DNA from: Lindgomyces ingoldianus
Lineage: Eukaryota; Ascomycota; Dothideomycetes; Pleosporales; Lindgomycetaceae
DNA: 54,478 bases
Direction: 5' to 3'
Assembly: GCF_010093535.1 (NCBI RefSeq)
Contig: NW_022985174.1
Span: 432,192 to 486,669 of the forward strand
The position numbers and the translations under genes were made by a program. Under the pieces are notes generated by a model. That model made no database searches and was not told the DNA's origin. It saw nothing but the letters and a program-made list of their open reading frames with translations. Below are positions 35,443-46,135 of the stretch, in pieces. Position 1 is the first letter of the stretch. Each line of letters opens with the position of its first letter.

Positions 35443-37063
35443 TCAATCTAAATGGACGTCACCTTCCCTGTCCGCAAATGGATAATACTTCTGACTCGGC
35501 ATCCACAGTGTTTCCTCATCCATCTGAGAAGCGTCGAGGCCTGCAATTATATCCCTAGAAATATCAAATTAGCCAAGTTCTCCTCAAGAAGCTCAAGATC
35601 GGGGGCTGGGGAGGTCGTACATGTCCTCGGCCAGGACTTCGAATCCCGGGACGCAATCAATCAACGCGTAGATGACATAACTTCCCACAAACGACCAGAA
35701 GAAGCCCACCAAGGCCTCCACAATCTGCACGCCTAATTGCCGCACATTTCCATCGAAGAACACACCGCCTGGAATATTCGTAGCACCATCATATCCCGCG
35801 ACTTCTTTCCTTGCAAAACAGCCCGTTGCAATTGTAGCGAGGATGCCGCCAATGCAATGCGTAGCAAATGTATCTCCGTTGTCAACCCACCTCCACCGTC
35901 TTGCTGTCTCCGTGAACTTGATCCTCAACGCCTGTCTACACACGACGGCACCTGCGATCCCAAAGAAGAAGCTTGTGGGTATGTCAATGAATCCGGCAGC
36001 AGGCGTGATCATTATGAGCCCTGAAATTGCGCCCATGAAGCACGAGTCTAGGCTCCAGCGTCCAACTTCTGAGTATGTCATCAGCATCCAAGTAAGAGCG
36101 CCAGATGCAGCGCAGAGGTTTGTTACGCATAGCGCCATCACAGATTTGAAGTTGAATGCTAGCGTGGTGCCAGCGTCGAAAGCGAGCCATGAGCCCCAGA
36201 TGCTGATCATGGCTAGGACCTGACAGAGGGAGTTGACGGGGCGGTGGAGGACGAGATGTGATGGGGTGCGTGTGCTAGATTTGCGGGAACGGAAGAGTGG
36301 GTAGGAAAGGTAGACGGAGAGGGCTGTTGCAGTCGCCCCGGAGTTGATGTGGACTATTCTGCAGCTTAGTCACGGCTGGAATTGTAAAGTAGGGTTAAGG
36401 ATAATTACCAGGGGTGCCACCTGCGAAGTCGAGGACACCGAGGTCTTCTAGAAAGCCGCCACCCCAGACCATGTGGGCTAATGGGTCGTATACGAATGTT
36501 GACCAGAGCTATCATTTCCGATCAGCATGGGAAACTTAATATACTGAAAAGCTGAGTGGAACTTACGAAAATGAACGGAATAAGCGGTAGCAGCCGCCCA
36601 CGCTCACATGCCCCTCCAACAGCAATTGCACAGACTGTAGCTTGGAACACTAGCTGGAAGAATGAGAATAGAATTGCGGGAATGGTTCCTACGGGCTCGG
36701 CCAGCACTCCACTATGGAATACATATGTCAGGTCTCCAACAATGGCATTGCCTTCGCTGTAGGCAAGAGAGTATCCAATGATGAACCATTGAACGGAGCA
36801 CACGGTGACAGCGAGAACAGCGGGCATGAAGGCGGCGAGGCTGTTGGAGCGCGTACAGTAGCCCGAGTAAGCGACGCCGACTGCGGGTATGATCCCCCAA
36901 CCTTAGCGGTTAGTCTTGATCACAATAGAGAAGATTGAATTGAGGGATACTATTAAAGGGTGAAGGAACGGGAGCATACAGAAGACGGAGCAGACGAGAA
37001 CGAAAGGGTGTCAGTTCGGTCGCAAGCCTCCCAGGCCTTGAGCACATCTTCAGGGAGAGCCAT
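35443..37063 (-). CDS. Amt/Mep-family ammonium transporter with an apparent frameshift in exon 1
   Basis: Five exons: 37063-36980, 36901-36567, 36508-36409, 36353-35621 and 35554-35443. Family features are plain: [98 protein letters not shown] and [17 protein letters not shown]. The last exon supplies the typical C tail [13 protein letters not shown]. Exon lengths sum to 1,364 bases, one short of a multiple of three. Exon 1 starts [19 protein letters not shown], then the frame must shift by one to read [14 protein letters not shown], the first membrane helix. A missing base near 37003-37009 explains this. Either the gene is a young pseudogene or the assembly has an error. If intact, about 454 aa, importing ammonium across the plasma membrane and often nitrogen-regulated. 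Confidence 0.88.
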
Positions 37064-37651
37064 GACTCAAAGAAATTGTCCCAAACACAACAATTCTAGT
37101 TAACTGGACACCAAATAAACAGACTCAGTCATAGAAAGAGGTCGGTGAAGTTGAAGAAACCCTGGGAGGGCTGGACATCAGAAATTCAGGTACGCCCTGT
37201 TTCTGGGAACGGTACTGTGCCCGCAGGTTGGACGCCATTACCAAGACGAGGTATGCCGAGAAAAACGGGCGGCTAATTTGTACAACATAGCCAGTTGCAA
37301 TTGGTAGTTGAGTCTGCAGAGTGAAACAATGCGTGAGGTTGAAGGATGCGCCGGAAGATAAGGAATTGATAAGGGAAGAGGACGGGACACTGGGACCTCG
37401 GGATTGTCCTAGACGCCCAATTAATATCCTACGAATGGTGCATGCTCTTGTGACATATCTGATTGATTATTGCCCGCTCAATTGTAATATTGCACCAGGA
37501 GAAGAAGGGTGGTAGAAAGAAACTGTGTCGTCTCGACTTCCAGATACGGATGACTATACCATATTCGGCCTAGCGTTCTTAAACGCATAATCTTTCTTCG
37601 AGCAAATCTTTCTATTCACCACCATCCACCCTCTACAGCACCGAAGCAAGG
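37064..37651. promoter_or_regulatory. Divergent promoter: ammonium transporter and EFM6-like gene
   Basis: 588 bases between divergent start codons. I did not see a dense cluster of GATA (HGATAR) sites, though single GATA words occur (near 37361 and 37371). No gene is supported. Confidence 0.4.
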
Positions 37652-38535
37652 ATGTCAGACAACGAAGACGATATGTTCAGGGTCAGCGAAGATTTGATCC
37701 CTTCAGCTGTTATCAAGCCTGCCGGCATCTCGGAGGTAGATTTCGACGGACTTTTATCACCGTCTTTGAAGCTGCATGAAGATAAGAAAAATGGATGTGG
37801 AGGGCAGCTATGGCCGGCAGGCATGGTATTGAGCAAGTACATGCTAAGGAGGCATAGAGAAAACTTGGCGGGAAAGGAGATGTAGTCACGATTCTGGAAC
37901 CATGATGATGATAGGAATTTGGCTAATGTTACCTAGTGTTGAACTCGGCGCAGGCGGTGGACTTGTTGGGTAGGTCAAAAATTTCTCCTTTCCGAGCTCT
38001 TTGCATTGTATCATGCCTAAAATTACCCCTCGGTGTTCTGGTCCTGATGAATTGCCTCACCCAGCCTAGCCGTAGCACTTGGCTGTCAAACCACCACCAC
38101 AATCCACATAACCGACCAGCTCCCCATGTTCGACCTCATGAAAGAAAACATATCTCTCAACAACCTGTCCTCAAAAGTCACCGCAGTAATCTATGACTGG
38201 GGCTCTCCCACCCCGCCCACTGTGCCAATTCACCCGGATGTGATTCTCGCGGCTGATTGCGTGTACTTTGAGCCAGCCTTTCCGCTCCTCCAGCAAACGC
38301 TTAAGCATCTGATCGGCGAGAGGACAATATGCTACTTTTGCTTCAAGAAGAGAAGGAGAGCAGATCTGCAGTTTATGAAGGCTGCGAGGAAGATGTTTGA
38401 AGTAAGGGAGGTACAGGATGATCTGGATAGGGAGGTATATTCAAGGGAGAACATCTTCTTGTAAGTAGAATCTTGATTTCGCATAAAATTGTTTCTTACA
38501 CGTAATATAGGTACCAAATAACTAAGAAGCCTTAA
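37652..38535 (+). CDS. Protein-lysine N-methyltransferase, METTL21/EFM6 type
   Basis: Four exons: 37652-37881, 37937-37969 (33 nt), 38065-38460 and 38511-38535; 227 aa, with phases closing exactly. The splice joins create the SAM-binding motif I, VELGAGGGLVGLAVALGC. Other family features are GCGGQLWPAGMVLSKYM (upstream acidic-loop/W-P motif), THIHITDQLPMFDLMKENIS-like motif II, and DVILAADCVYFEPAFPLL (post-II motif of class I, METTL21 group). The C terminus, ENIFLYQITKKP, matches the usual final strand. Family members methylate lysines on translation elongation factors or chaperones; EFM6 acts on eEF1A. The exact substrate here is inferred. Confidence 0.85.
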
Positions 38536-39608
38536 TAAAAAATTGATGAGAAAACGCACATAAAAGAAACGGTGCTTGAGACTGCCAAGGTTTTCCTTGA
38601 CGACCAACCTTGACAAATATCTAGACGTCTTAGGAGAACCAACTTTCGCAGGCATCAAGGATGTTACAGAAGATAAAAGAAAAATTCTCATTTGCCCCGT
38701 CGTGGAACGAACCTTGGATTTCTCATCAAGCTACTGCAACCATAGTCTTCTTGATTAGGACTAGCGCGAATTCCAAACTCATCGGCACTGAAGCGTTGTG
38801 CCTCCTCAGGCTGTTGCTGCAACCCTTTCCGCCGCGTCATGGTATCGTCGTACATCTAGGCATTATTTTTTATAAGTAGTTCCTTATATGTTAATGCGTG
38901 GGAATAGATGATGATACGCATCTTGGCGTCAATGTAACGAATAAGAGTTGTACCTGTAGGAAGAGAGAACGGCCAAACCATTCGGTCTGCATCTACATTC
39001 TTTCAACTTTCACTAGCGTCTTCGTCTTGTTCTTAATGACGTAACTCATTAGAGAACATGCCTACCTCCAAGCAGATATGCCGTAACGAAACATCAACTG
39101 AACCTTTTGAAATTTTGTCTAATCCAAGGGACTACAGATCTTTGCTTCTGCCGCGGAAGATGTCTCATCTCAGCGACAGCAGCAGCCAAGGTCAGGAGTT
39201 TTATCATGCTTTCAAAATTCGTATTCAAATAGTGTAAGGTGATATTAAGCAGCCAGCAAATCTAGCGCCTGTGGGAGACACCGTGGCAATGCTCAATAGC
39301 TGGGGGAATGCGAAAGAGGTATGAAGAGCTCGCAAGGGTCTACAGCGAGAATGAAACGTATAGGAGCCTCTATTAGGTTTCCCTAGGTGAACTGTGAGGG
39401 GCTTTTAGAAATAAAGGCGAATTCTAAGAGACACCGCAGAATGTGAGGGCACAGAACTGATCACTTCGTAACGATATGAAAGCAATGACTAAACGACTCG
39501 ATTGTGAATGAACAGATCTCGAGAGGGAATTGGATTCGAAGATGTCTGAAGTACACAACGTGGTGGTATCAAGATAAGCAAAGACCACAGACGTCTCTCT
39601 TCTTCACC
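38536..39608. other. Intergenic region between the methyltransferase and MPP10 genes
   Basis: This 1.07-kb convergent intergenic stretch contains the 3' regions of both genes. No ORF has recognisable similarity and no repeat boundaries were seen. Confidence 0.4.
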
Positions 39609-41810
39609 TTACAATTTCAGGCTACCTGCTCCAGTTCTTGCCTTCTCCCTCACCTGCTTTCCTTCAACATCTGTGATCACTCCCTTCTTGCCAATAACCT
39701 GCACGCCACCCTTCTTCAAATCACCAATCAACTGTTTCTTCTCCTTTGTCTTCTTCTCCTTTCTACTCTCTTTCCCAGTCGTATTAAGCGCAGCCTTACT
39801 CTGCCTCTCTTTCTCCCTTCTCCTGCGACGCAATTTCTGCTCCCGTGTCATCTCCTCTCGAGCAATCGGCATACCACCCTTGGTAACGACTTCAGTTTTA
39901 TTCTTCTCATCGCCTGGCCTGTATAGCTCTTGAGGAGCAAGCATACTTGCACCCGCCACTTCTCCACCAGCAGTAGGTCGAGCATCTTCCATCTCGATAG
40001 CGGGCGCATCGACACGGACTTCAAGAGTTGGTGCCGCAGGCTTGGGCTTGTAGTGCCACGAACTGAGTGAGTCCAGCTTCCTCGACACGTTCTTCCACAA
40101 TGTCTCGATTTCTGCATGCTCCTTCTTTAGCTTTTCGTCTCTGACATCGACGTAATTTGGATCTGTTCGTTGCAGATGCTCTTCTTCGTAGATTTCTGCG
40201 AGACCTTTTCCAGACTTGGTATCGTCAAGTTGAAACTGTCCCCGTCGCACCTTTGGACCTGTTGCTAGATCATCTGGGCGACGCCTCCGTACTTCATCGA
40301 ACTCGTCAGCTAAGATCCGTCGCTTAATGAGTGCTTCAATGTCTTCGCTGACTTCGGCCGTGATTACAGGAACGGGCTTCCCGGCACGTTCAAATTCGAG
40401 GTCTTCTTCTAGGAGAGAATTGAGAGGCCGGTCGGCAGCGCGGGCCTCGCCTGATATTTGCCAGCCACGCTTTGCAACATTGGCCGCTTCCAGTCGCCGG
40501 ATCTCTTCAGCGAGCTTTGCTTGCCTTCGCTCATGGGTTGAACGTCGCAATTTGGGGTCCGAGGGATCTAGGTCTGTGAGGTTGCCATCAGATTCCGCAT
40601 CGTCGTCATCTTCGAACAGATCGCGATGTACAGCAGACATGGTCCGTTCAACATCGTCTTCTTCAAAATCGGGCTTATTATCTTGCGAATCTGCTGCCGA
40701 GGGGAAGTTATGTGGGTTTGGACGTCCTCGCTTCTTCTTGTTCTTGCCTGCTTTCCTCGCTGGTGGTGCAAAGAAATCGGCGTACATCACGTTGTTAGCA
40801 TTAGTCATGTTGTCGACACCGTCCATATCCCCGTCTTCAAGTGGTTCGTCATCCTCACTATCGCCTTCTGGGGCATTAAGATCAACGTTTCCAAATGTCG
40901 GACCTTCCTCGTCTGATTCCTCATCGGAAAAGTCATCATCACCCCTCTTCCTTCCACTTTTCGGAGCTGCCGCAAGAGGGTCCGCATCCCAATCAACCTC
41001 TTCGTCGTCAGTGACTGGCGGTTCTCCTCTTGCATCTTGCTGCTCTAAAAACTCGGACTGTTTGTTGAAGTCGTCGATAGAGAAGAAGCCATCGTTGAGG
41101 TTGTTTGGATCTGGGCGATATGTTTCGACAGGCTCATCGTCCTCTTCGTCCTCATCTGAAAAAGTAACCTCTTCTCCTCCTGCCATTTTAAGATATTCAT
41201 CGCCAGACTGCTCCTCCTCTGAGGCTTCCTCACCATCTAATGCACTTTCATCTTCAAGAACCTCGTCGCCATCGTATTCCCAATCTACCCCTTCTTTCCC
41301 TAAGCTAGAGTCGCTCAGGCCTCCATCGACCTCATCATCTTCCTCCCCCGATCCTTCGGAATCAGGCCTTTTTGTGACTGCCAGTTGACTATCTTCTACC
41401 TGAAGTAGTGAAAGCTCGATTTCTTCGGTCGCCGCATCCAGAATTTTCCTCGACTGCTCGAACACTTGGCCAACCCCAAAACCCTCCAAATGTAACTTCT
41501 TTAAGTGCAAGACGTGAATATCGCTATCACGGCCCTCGCCCCTCTTCCTTTTCCTCCGCAGATCTTGTTGTCGCTGTAATTGCACTTGGCTCACGCCAGT
41601 TGCTACCGGGTCTAGGTATTGTTTTGTGGCGGCAAGGAATGAGCCTTTTAGGGTTGATGTAGGCTGCAAGAAGGTATGCGGCGATTGGAGAAGGCTGGCG
41701 AGTAGATTCGTAGAGGAATTCTGGAGGTCCATGGGCGGAGGCTGGGCAGAGCCAGCGGAGAGTGTGTGGGAGGAAATTGAGGCGTCGGGAGAGAATGAGA
41801 GCGATGCCAT
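39609..41810 (-). CDS. MPP10: Mpp10, U3 snoRNP / small-subunit processome protein
   Basis: Single exon, 733 aa. The start MASLSFSPDASISS at 41810 is chosen because the 56 upstream codons of the open frame have no family resemblance and run toward the inserted transposon. Several long acidic tracts surround the motif NDGFFSIDDFNKQSEFLEQQ. Conserved Mpp10 blocks follow: MYADFFAPPARKAGKNKKKR, LNSLLEEDLEFERAGKPVPV followed by ITAEVSEDIEALIKRRILADEF, LAEIYEEEHLQR, and ETLWKNVSRKLDSLSSWHYKPK. The C terminus is a lysine-rich tail. Mpp10 joins Imp3 and Imp4 in the 90S pre-ribosome and is essential for 18S rRNA maturation. A hAT transposon begins 125 bp upstream of the ATG. Confidence 0.95.
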   Translation of the reverse strand: MASLSFSPDASISSHTLSAGSAQPPPMDLQNSSTNLLASLLQSPHTFLQPTSTLKGSFLAATKQYLDPVATGVSQVQLQRQQDLRRKRKRGEGRDSDIHVLHLKKLHLEGFGVGQVFEQSRKILDAATEEIELSLLQVEDSQLAVTKRPDSEGSGEEDDEVDGGLSDSSLGKEGVDWEYDGDEVLEDESALDGEEASEEEQSGDEYLKMAGGEEVTFSDEDEEDDEPVETYRPDPNNLNDGFFSIDDFNKQSEFLEQQDARGEPPVTDDEEVDWDADPLAAAPKSGRKRGDDDFSDEESDEEGPTFGNVDLNAPEGDSEDDEPLEDGDMDGVDNMTNANNVMYADFFAPPARKAGKNKKKRGRPNPHNFPSAADSQDNKPDFEEDDVERTMSAVHRDLFEDDDDAESDGNLTDLDPSDPKLRRSTHERRQAKLAEEIRRLEAANVAKRGWQISGEARAADRPLNSLLEEDLEFERAGKPVPVITAEVSEDIEALIKRRILADEFDEVRRRRPDDLATGPKVRRGQFQLDDTKSGKGLAEIYEEEHLQRTDPNYVDVRDEKLKKEHAEIETLWKNVSRKLDSLSSWHYKPKPAAPTLEVRVDAPAIEMEDARPTAGGEVAGASMLAPQELYRPGDEKNKTEVVTKGGMPIAREEMTREQKLRRRRREKERQSKAALNTTGKESRKEKKTKEKKQLIGDLKKGGVQVIGKKGVITDVEGKQVREKARTGAGSLKL

Positions 41811-41927
41811 GCTAATTTGTACTATAATCACCCGTAGAGCAGTCACTGGAACGAAAACCTGATCAAAGGGTTGGGGTTGCAAGTGAAACTTGCGATTCCA
41901 ACTAGATTTCGAAAAGTTCATGCGAAT

Positions 41928-41935
41928 GCCAAGAT
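41928..41935. repeat. Left target-site duplication of the hAT transposon
   Basis: GCCAAGAT, identical to 45220-45227. Confidence 0.9.
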
Positions 41936-44900
41936 CAGTGCTGGCGGGAATCGGTCCGAATCGATTATCCGGAATCACGTGGCGCTATCCTGGATCTGGA
42001 TCGGATCCATGAATCGATCCAGCGCTAAGGCTAAATAGGCAACTATTCTAAACAATTAGTCTTTTACTTAATTTTTTGTGCTATTGTACTCTTAATAGGT
42101 TGTACAACAAACATTTAATAAAAATTTAGCTTAGGATAATAGGATTCTATTTACAATAGGAGCAGTTAATAGCTTAAAATCTAAACAATAAAGGGAGAAA
42201 TGTATATTAAGCCCTGCCTTATACAACACGCATTACAGAAAGTATCTTCTTTTTATTTTATTGTACAAAAACATAGACATTGCAATTTAGAACGCTAAGG
42301 AGAACAATGAAAATAGCTAGGAGCAGCATGGCGCTAATGGCTGCAAAAGATGCATCCAGGTTTTTCCTGCTGCCTCCAACCCAAACGTACAAGCAGCTCT
42401 GGGAGTCGTAGCGCATACTGTAAGTTACTCCCCCTATTGTACGATAAGCTAACAATTTTAGATCCAGCAGAAACAGGTTCTTTCTGCACCCTGCAACAAT
42501 GTTAAATACTACAGCAGCACTCTTTATGCCTTCTAATTAAATACCTACTGCCTGTTATATGTTAATGCAGTGTTAATTTAGACTTGCAGTACTATTAACA
42601 TAGAACCTTGCTATATGCCTTCTATCTTACATGTTATACAACAACTAACTTGCATAGTAGAGTGTGCTAGCTATCTTTACTGTAGTCTATTTTTAGAGTG
42701 TGTTTTACTCTTGTCTAAGTAGGCAGCCGCTTGCGCTAATTGCAAATTTAAAGATTAGGCTGCCTGTTGCAGTCACCACAATAGCTCTTGACCTAATTAG
42801 TATTGTCCGACACCTAACAATAGTATAGGTCCCCCAGCAACTTCGTCTTCTAGTGCGAACAATATTGTTATAGATTACCTGTATAAGATTAAGGAGCTAG
42901 AGAGCAATAATAAGAATAGGCGCTAGAACGTTGTATAATAAATTACTTAGAATTAACAGTCTTTTTATAAGCAAAGAATAAGATAGAAAATAAAAATCTT
43001 TACCCCTTTAAATAGTCTACTTATTTTTAACTTAACTAGTAATTTAAAGATTTAATTACTTTAATAATATTAGAATTTAATAATGCTTAAGTCTAAAAGA
43101 TTATATAATGTGCTCTAGAGAAGATACGTTCTAGTTTATTACTTATAGGTAGTATAGAGTAGATCTTAAGTGCAAGATAAGTAAGAAGGGGCTACTAAGA
43201 TTGTTATACGTTATTCTACTACTATTTTAACACATCTTTAACCCCCTTTGTTGCTAGCTCTTCTATATACTCTGCCTACTTATCTAGATTCTCTACTAAA
43301 GCCTAATTACTAAGAATTTGCTTAGTTATAGCTTTAATTAAATAATCCTAGACTTTATAAATAATCTATGCTGTTGTATAACAAGTAGCCTATTATCTTC
43401 TTTACTCTTACACTTTACCTTAGAGAGGTGTTAATAATAAATCTTAATGTTTAGATTAAAAATTAAGCTAAAATTATTTTAGCTAAGCTTTCTATGCTTT
43501 TTAGTCTTTAGCAGAGAACCTTAAGGCAAGCATTACCTTATTAGCCTAGTTTGTATAATAATAAGAATGCAAAACTGTTGCAATTTAGTAGAGAGGATGC
43601 TTCTAAAGTAAGTCCTACTATTTTTGCTATGCTGTAAGTGCCTAGGTAGCTTGTACAACACAATCTTTATTAAATTGTGTATCTCCCTTCTTATGTTTTA
43701 CTAGGAAAGCTATTGTGTAAGTCTGTAAGATCTATAGAGAAGGAAGAGCCTATTTAAGGCATTTTGCATCTCCTTTATTTTAGAGGATTACATCCTTAAA
43801 AATCTGCAAGAATGTTTTTATTATACAAAGCATTTTCTAATCCTTTATCTCTAAAGTATTGCGTTTAAGATTAGGTTAGTTTTTAATGTAGAAATCCACA
43901 TGCATTTTAAGCTTAATTGCTGTATTAATTATGTAATACTAGCTATTCTATCTTGTACAATTATCTAAGGGTATTATCTGTCTAGCTTGTAAGATAAACT
44001 CATTTGTACAAAGCCCTAAACTACAAATATAGACTATAATGTTATAAAGTTTGCTAAGGGGACTAATAGCTCTAATTATATCTTGTTGTACAGAATTAGA
44101 GGGTAATCTATTTGCCTTTTTAAAGTCTGCAGCTTTAAGATTTTTAAGATAACTTTTGTATAAACTTAAAAACAGAAATGCTTGCATAATAAAATTAATA
44201 ATATAACTAAAACAGCAAACTTTCTTATTCTTAAGATCCTAATGCAGATTAAGTTTGTTAGAATACTACTTGCTAATTATACAACAGAGAGTGTTATTAG
44301 TGCTAGCATTGTCTCTAACAACTGCTCCTAGATTTCTAGTAATCTTGTACTCCTTAAGTACTGTACAAAGTACAGAGAACTGTTCTTTACTAGAATAGCC
44401 TAAGACTAGTTGTAAAGTAAGAAAGTGTTTAGTAACAGTATTATCTAAGCTTTATACAAAGTGTCTAGTAATTGCAATAAATAGGATTTAGTTTAGAGAG
44501 GTCTAGAAATTAAGCGCGACATTAATCTTTAAAGTTGCTGTCTAAATCTCGCGCTAAAGAATAAGCTTCTCTTTATACTAATAGCTTTAGATTGCTGTAC
44601 AAATAGTAAAGTGTAAAACTAAAATAGCCTCTCTAGCAACAAGATTTAATGCTTGTATAAAAGCCTAAAAGGACAATAATTTAACAACTAAGAGAGCAAA
44701 ACGCTGTTAAACAATTAGTTGTATAAGAGCCTTTTAAATAATATCTTTGTCTAGATAGGCTCTAAACGCGGCATTCTGTATATCTCCTCTTGTGCAAGGT
44801 TCTGCGCAGTCCTATAGCTCTTAGAGTTTAATGGCACCTGCTTGTTGTACAAGAGAAAGAGTACCCTTTGCTAAAACTTAGTAGTTAGATTTTAAGTGCC

Positions 44901-45219
44901 TTTAAAAGTTTATAACAACCTCTAAAGCGTAGTTGCAATTGTGGAAATTGCAGTATTAGAGAAGCCAGCTGTTTTGTTTAGTAGGTTTATTGGACATTAG
45001 TGGTCGTACAAAGTTTCTAATGTCACCGCCCTCATTTTCGGGCACTGGAGTTGAGCTTAATTTATAGGATTCTATTGTACAAGACTTTTAAAGTTGTTTT
45101 GTTGATGGGGAAGCAAATTTTTAGCCAAGACTATGAATCAATTCAAGGATCCAATCCAGATTCAGGATAGCGTGGATTCGGATCGATCCACGAATCGGAT
45201 CGATCTATCGCCAGCACTG
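41936..45219 (-). mobile_element. RIP-degraded hAT transposon, 3,284 bp, with intact ends and 8-bp target duplication
   Basis: The ends are CAGTGCTGGCG and its reverse complement, flanked by the direct repeat GCCAAGAT (41928-41935 and 45220-45227). An internal inverted repeat extends the ends: 41983-42008 and 45147-45172 match at 24 of 26 bases, and the two differences are transitions. The interior is very AT-rich with few CG. On the minus strand a hAT transposase is still readable with many stops: MSNKPTKQNSW near the start, VVRDNASTNNTLCCIIS followed by IINFIMQAFLFL (DNASTND and GHIINL-type blocks), and FILQARQIIPLDNCTR (PLDNxTRWNS block). Stops and substitutions are mostly C-to-T or G-to-A, as RIP causes. 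It carries at least seven perfect TTGTACAA palindromes. Confidence 0.9.
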
Positions 45220-45227
45220 GCCAAGAT
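45220..45227. repeat. Right target-site duplication of the hAT transposon
   Basis: GCCAAGAT, immediately after the terminal CACTG. Confidence 0.9.
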
Positions 45228-46135
45228 TTCACTTTAGCGTCATGGTCTGTGCACGTGCACGCTATCGGAACTCCTCCTTGCAGCTTCTACGCCGAGCTCA
45301 GCTGTCGCCTCTGTCTTCGATCTGTACACATGGCCTCGTCTTTTCTCTCAGGGCCATGTAAGAAGCACACCAACTAACAAATATTCATCGAGTGTCTAGG
45401 TGCTTAAGAAATGAGCGATCAAACACCAATCCTTCCCGATTGTATTTCTCTTTGCGTTGGCAACCGTTCTGCTGAAGTTGAGTGGCCGCTCCGCTGGAAA
45501 AGGTCAAGCCTCTTCTCAAATTGGGTGTTGGAGAGGAGACTTGAATGCCTACCGATTTCGCTCCAGTTCTCGTGAGGCTGCAGTGTTGAGGCACGGGACG
45601 TAGAAGAGTCAACCAAATATCGGGGGGGCATAGATTGAAAGTCTTCTGAGGACTATTGAGAAAATTGACTAGGGGTTGGGCGAAAAGGAGACAACTTAGG
45701 TGCATACCGCCTAGGGTGACGCAAGTGTCAGAGGTGCTCGTGTATGCAGAGGGTGCATGTCGTTTATTATACTCTGGATGTCTAATTGCACTGCTCGTTG
45801 TGTCTGGGGCTTGCGGTTCGTTGGTGTTGAGAACGTTTGAGCATGTTGTTCTCAAATCAGAGCCAGGATATTAGAGTAATCTATGTAAGAGTTTGTATAA
45901 TTATAGAATCCCACCACAGCCTTGTTTACAGAGAATCTCATATCAAAGGCAACGAGATTAAATTTCCTTCACAATTGTGATATGAAGAGGGAAGTGAGTT
46001 ATAAAAGCAGTGGCGAGACGTAAGAAACTTCAATGCCCATTTTGATGCCCAAACCGCTGCCAGACAGCATTTCCTAGCGTAATGAGTTCAGTGTTAAGCT
46101 AGCAATGTGGTCTCCATAGCATCTCCGCAAAAAAT
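45228..46135. other. Region distal to the hAT insertion, no firm gene
   Basis: Before the transposon arrived this sequence lay next to the MPP10 start, so 45228-45360 may hold distal MPP10 promoter elements, including a 12-base palindrome GTGCACGTGCAC at 45249-45260. A short ATG-led segment at 45331-45359 is followed by a good GTAAGA donor and ACTAAC, but no further exon fits. A 156-codon minus ORF (45385-45855) has no recognisable motif. Confidence 0.35.

Noticed and set aside
40327..41388. 353-codon Ser-rich plus-strand ORF
   Set aside because: It is the reverse complement of Mpp10 acidic (Glu/Asp) tracts, which read as Ser codons on the other strand.
45385..45855. 156-codon minus-strand ORF as a secreted or effector gene
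   Set aside because: There is no signal peptide, domain or codon pattern I can defend; length alone is compatible with chance.
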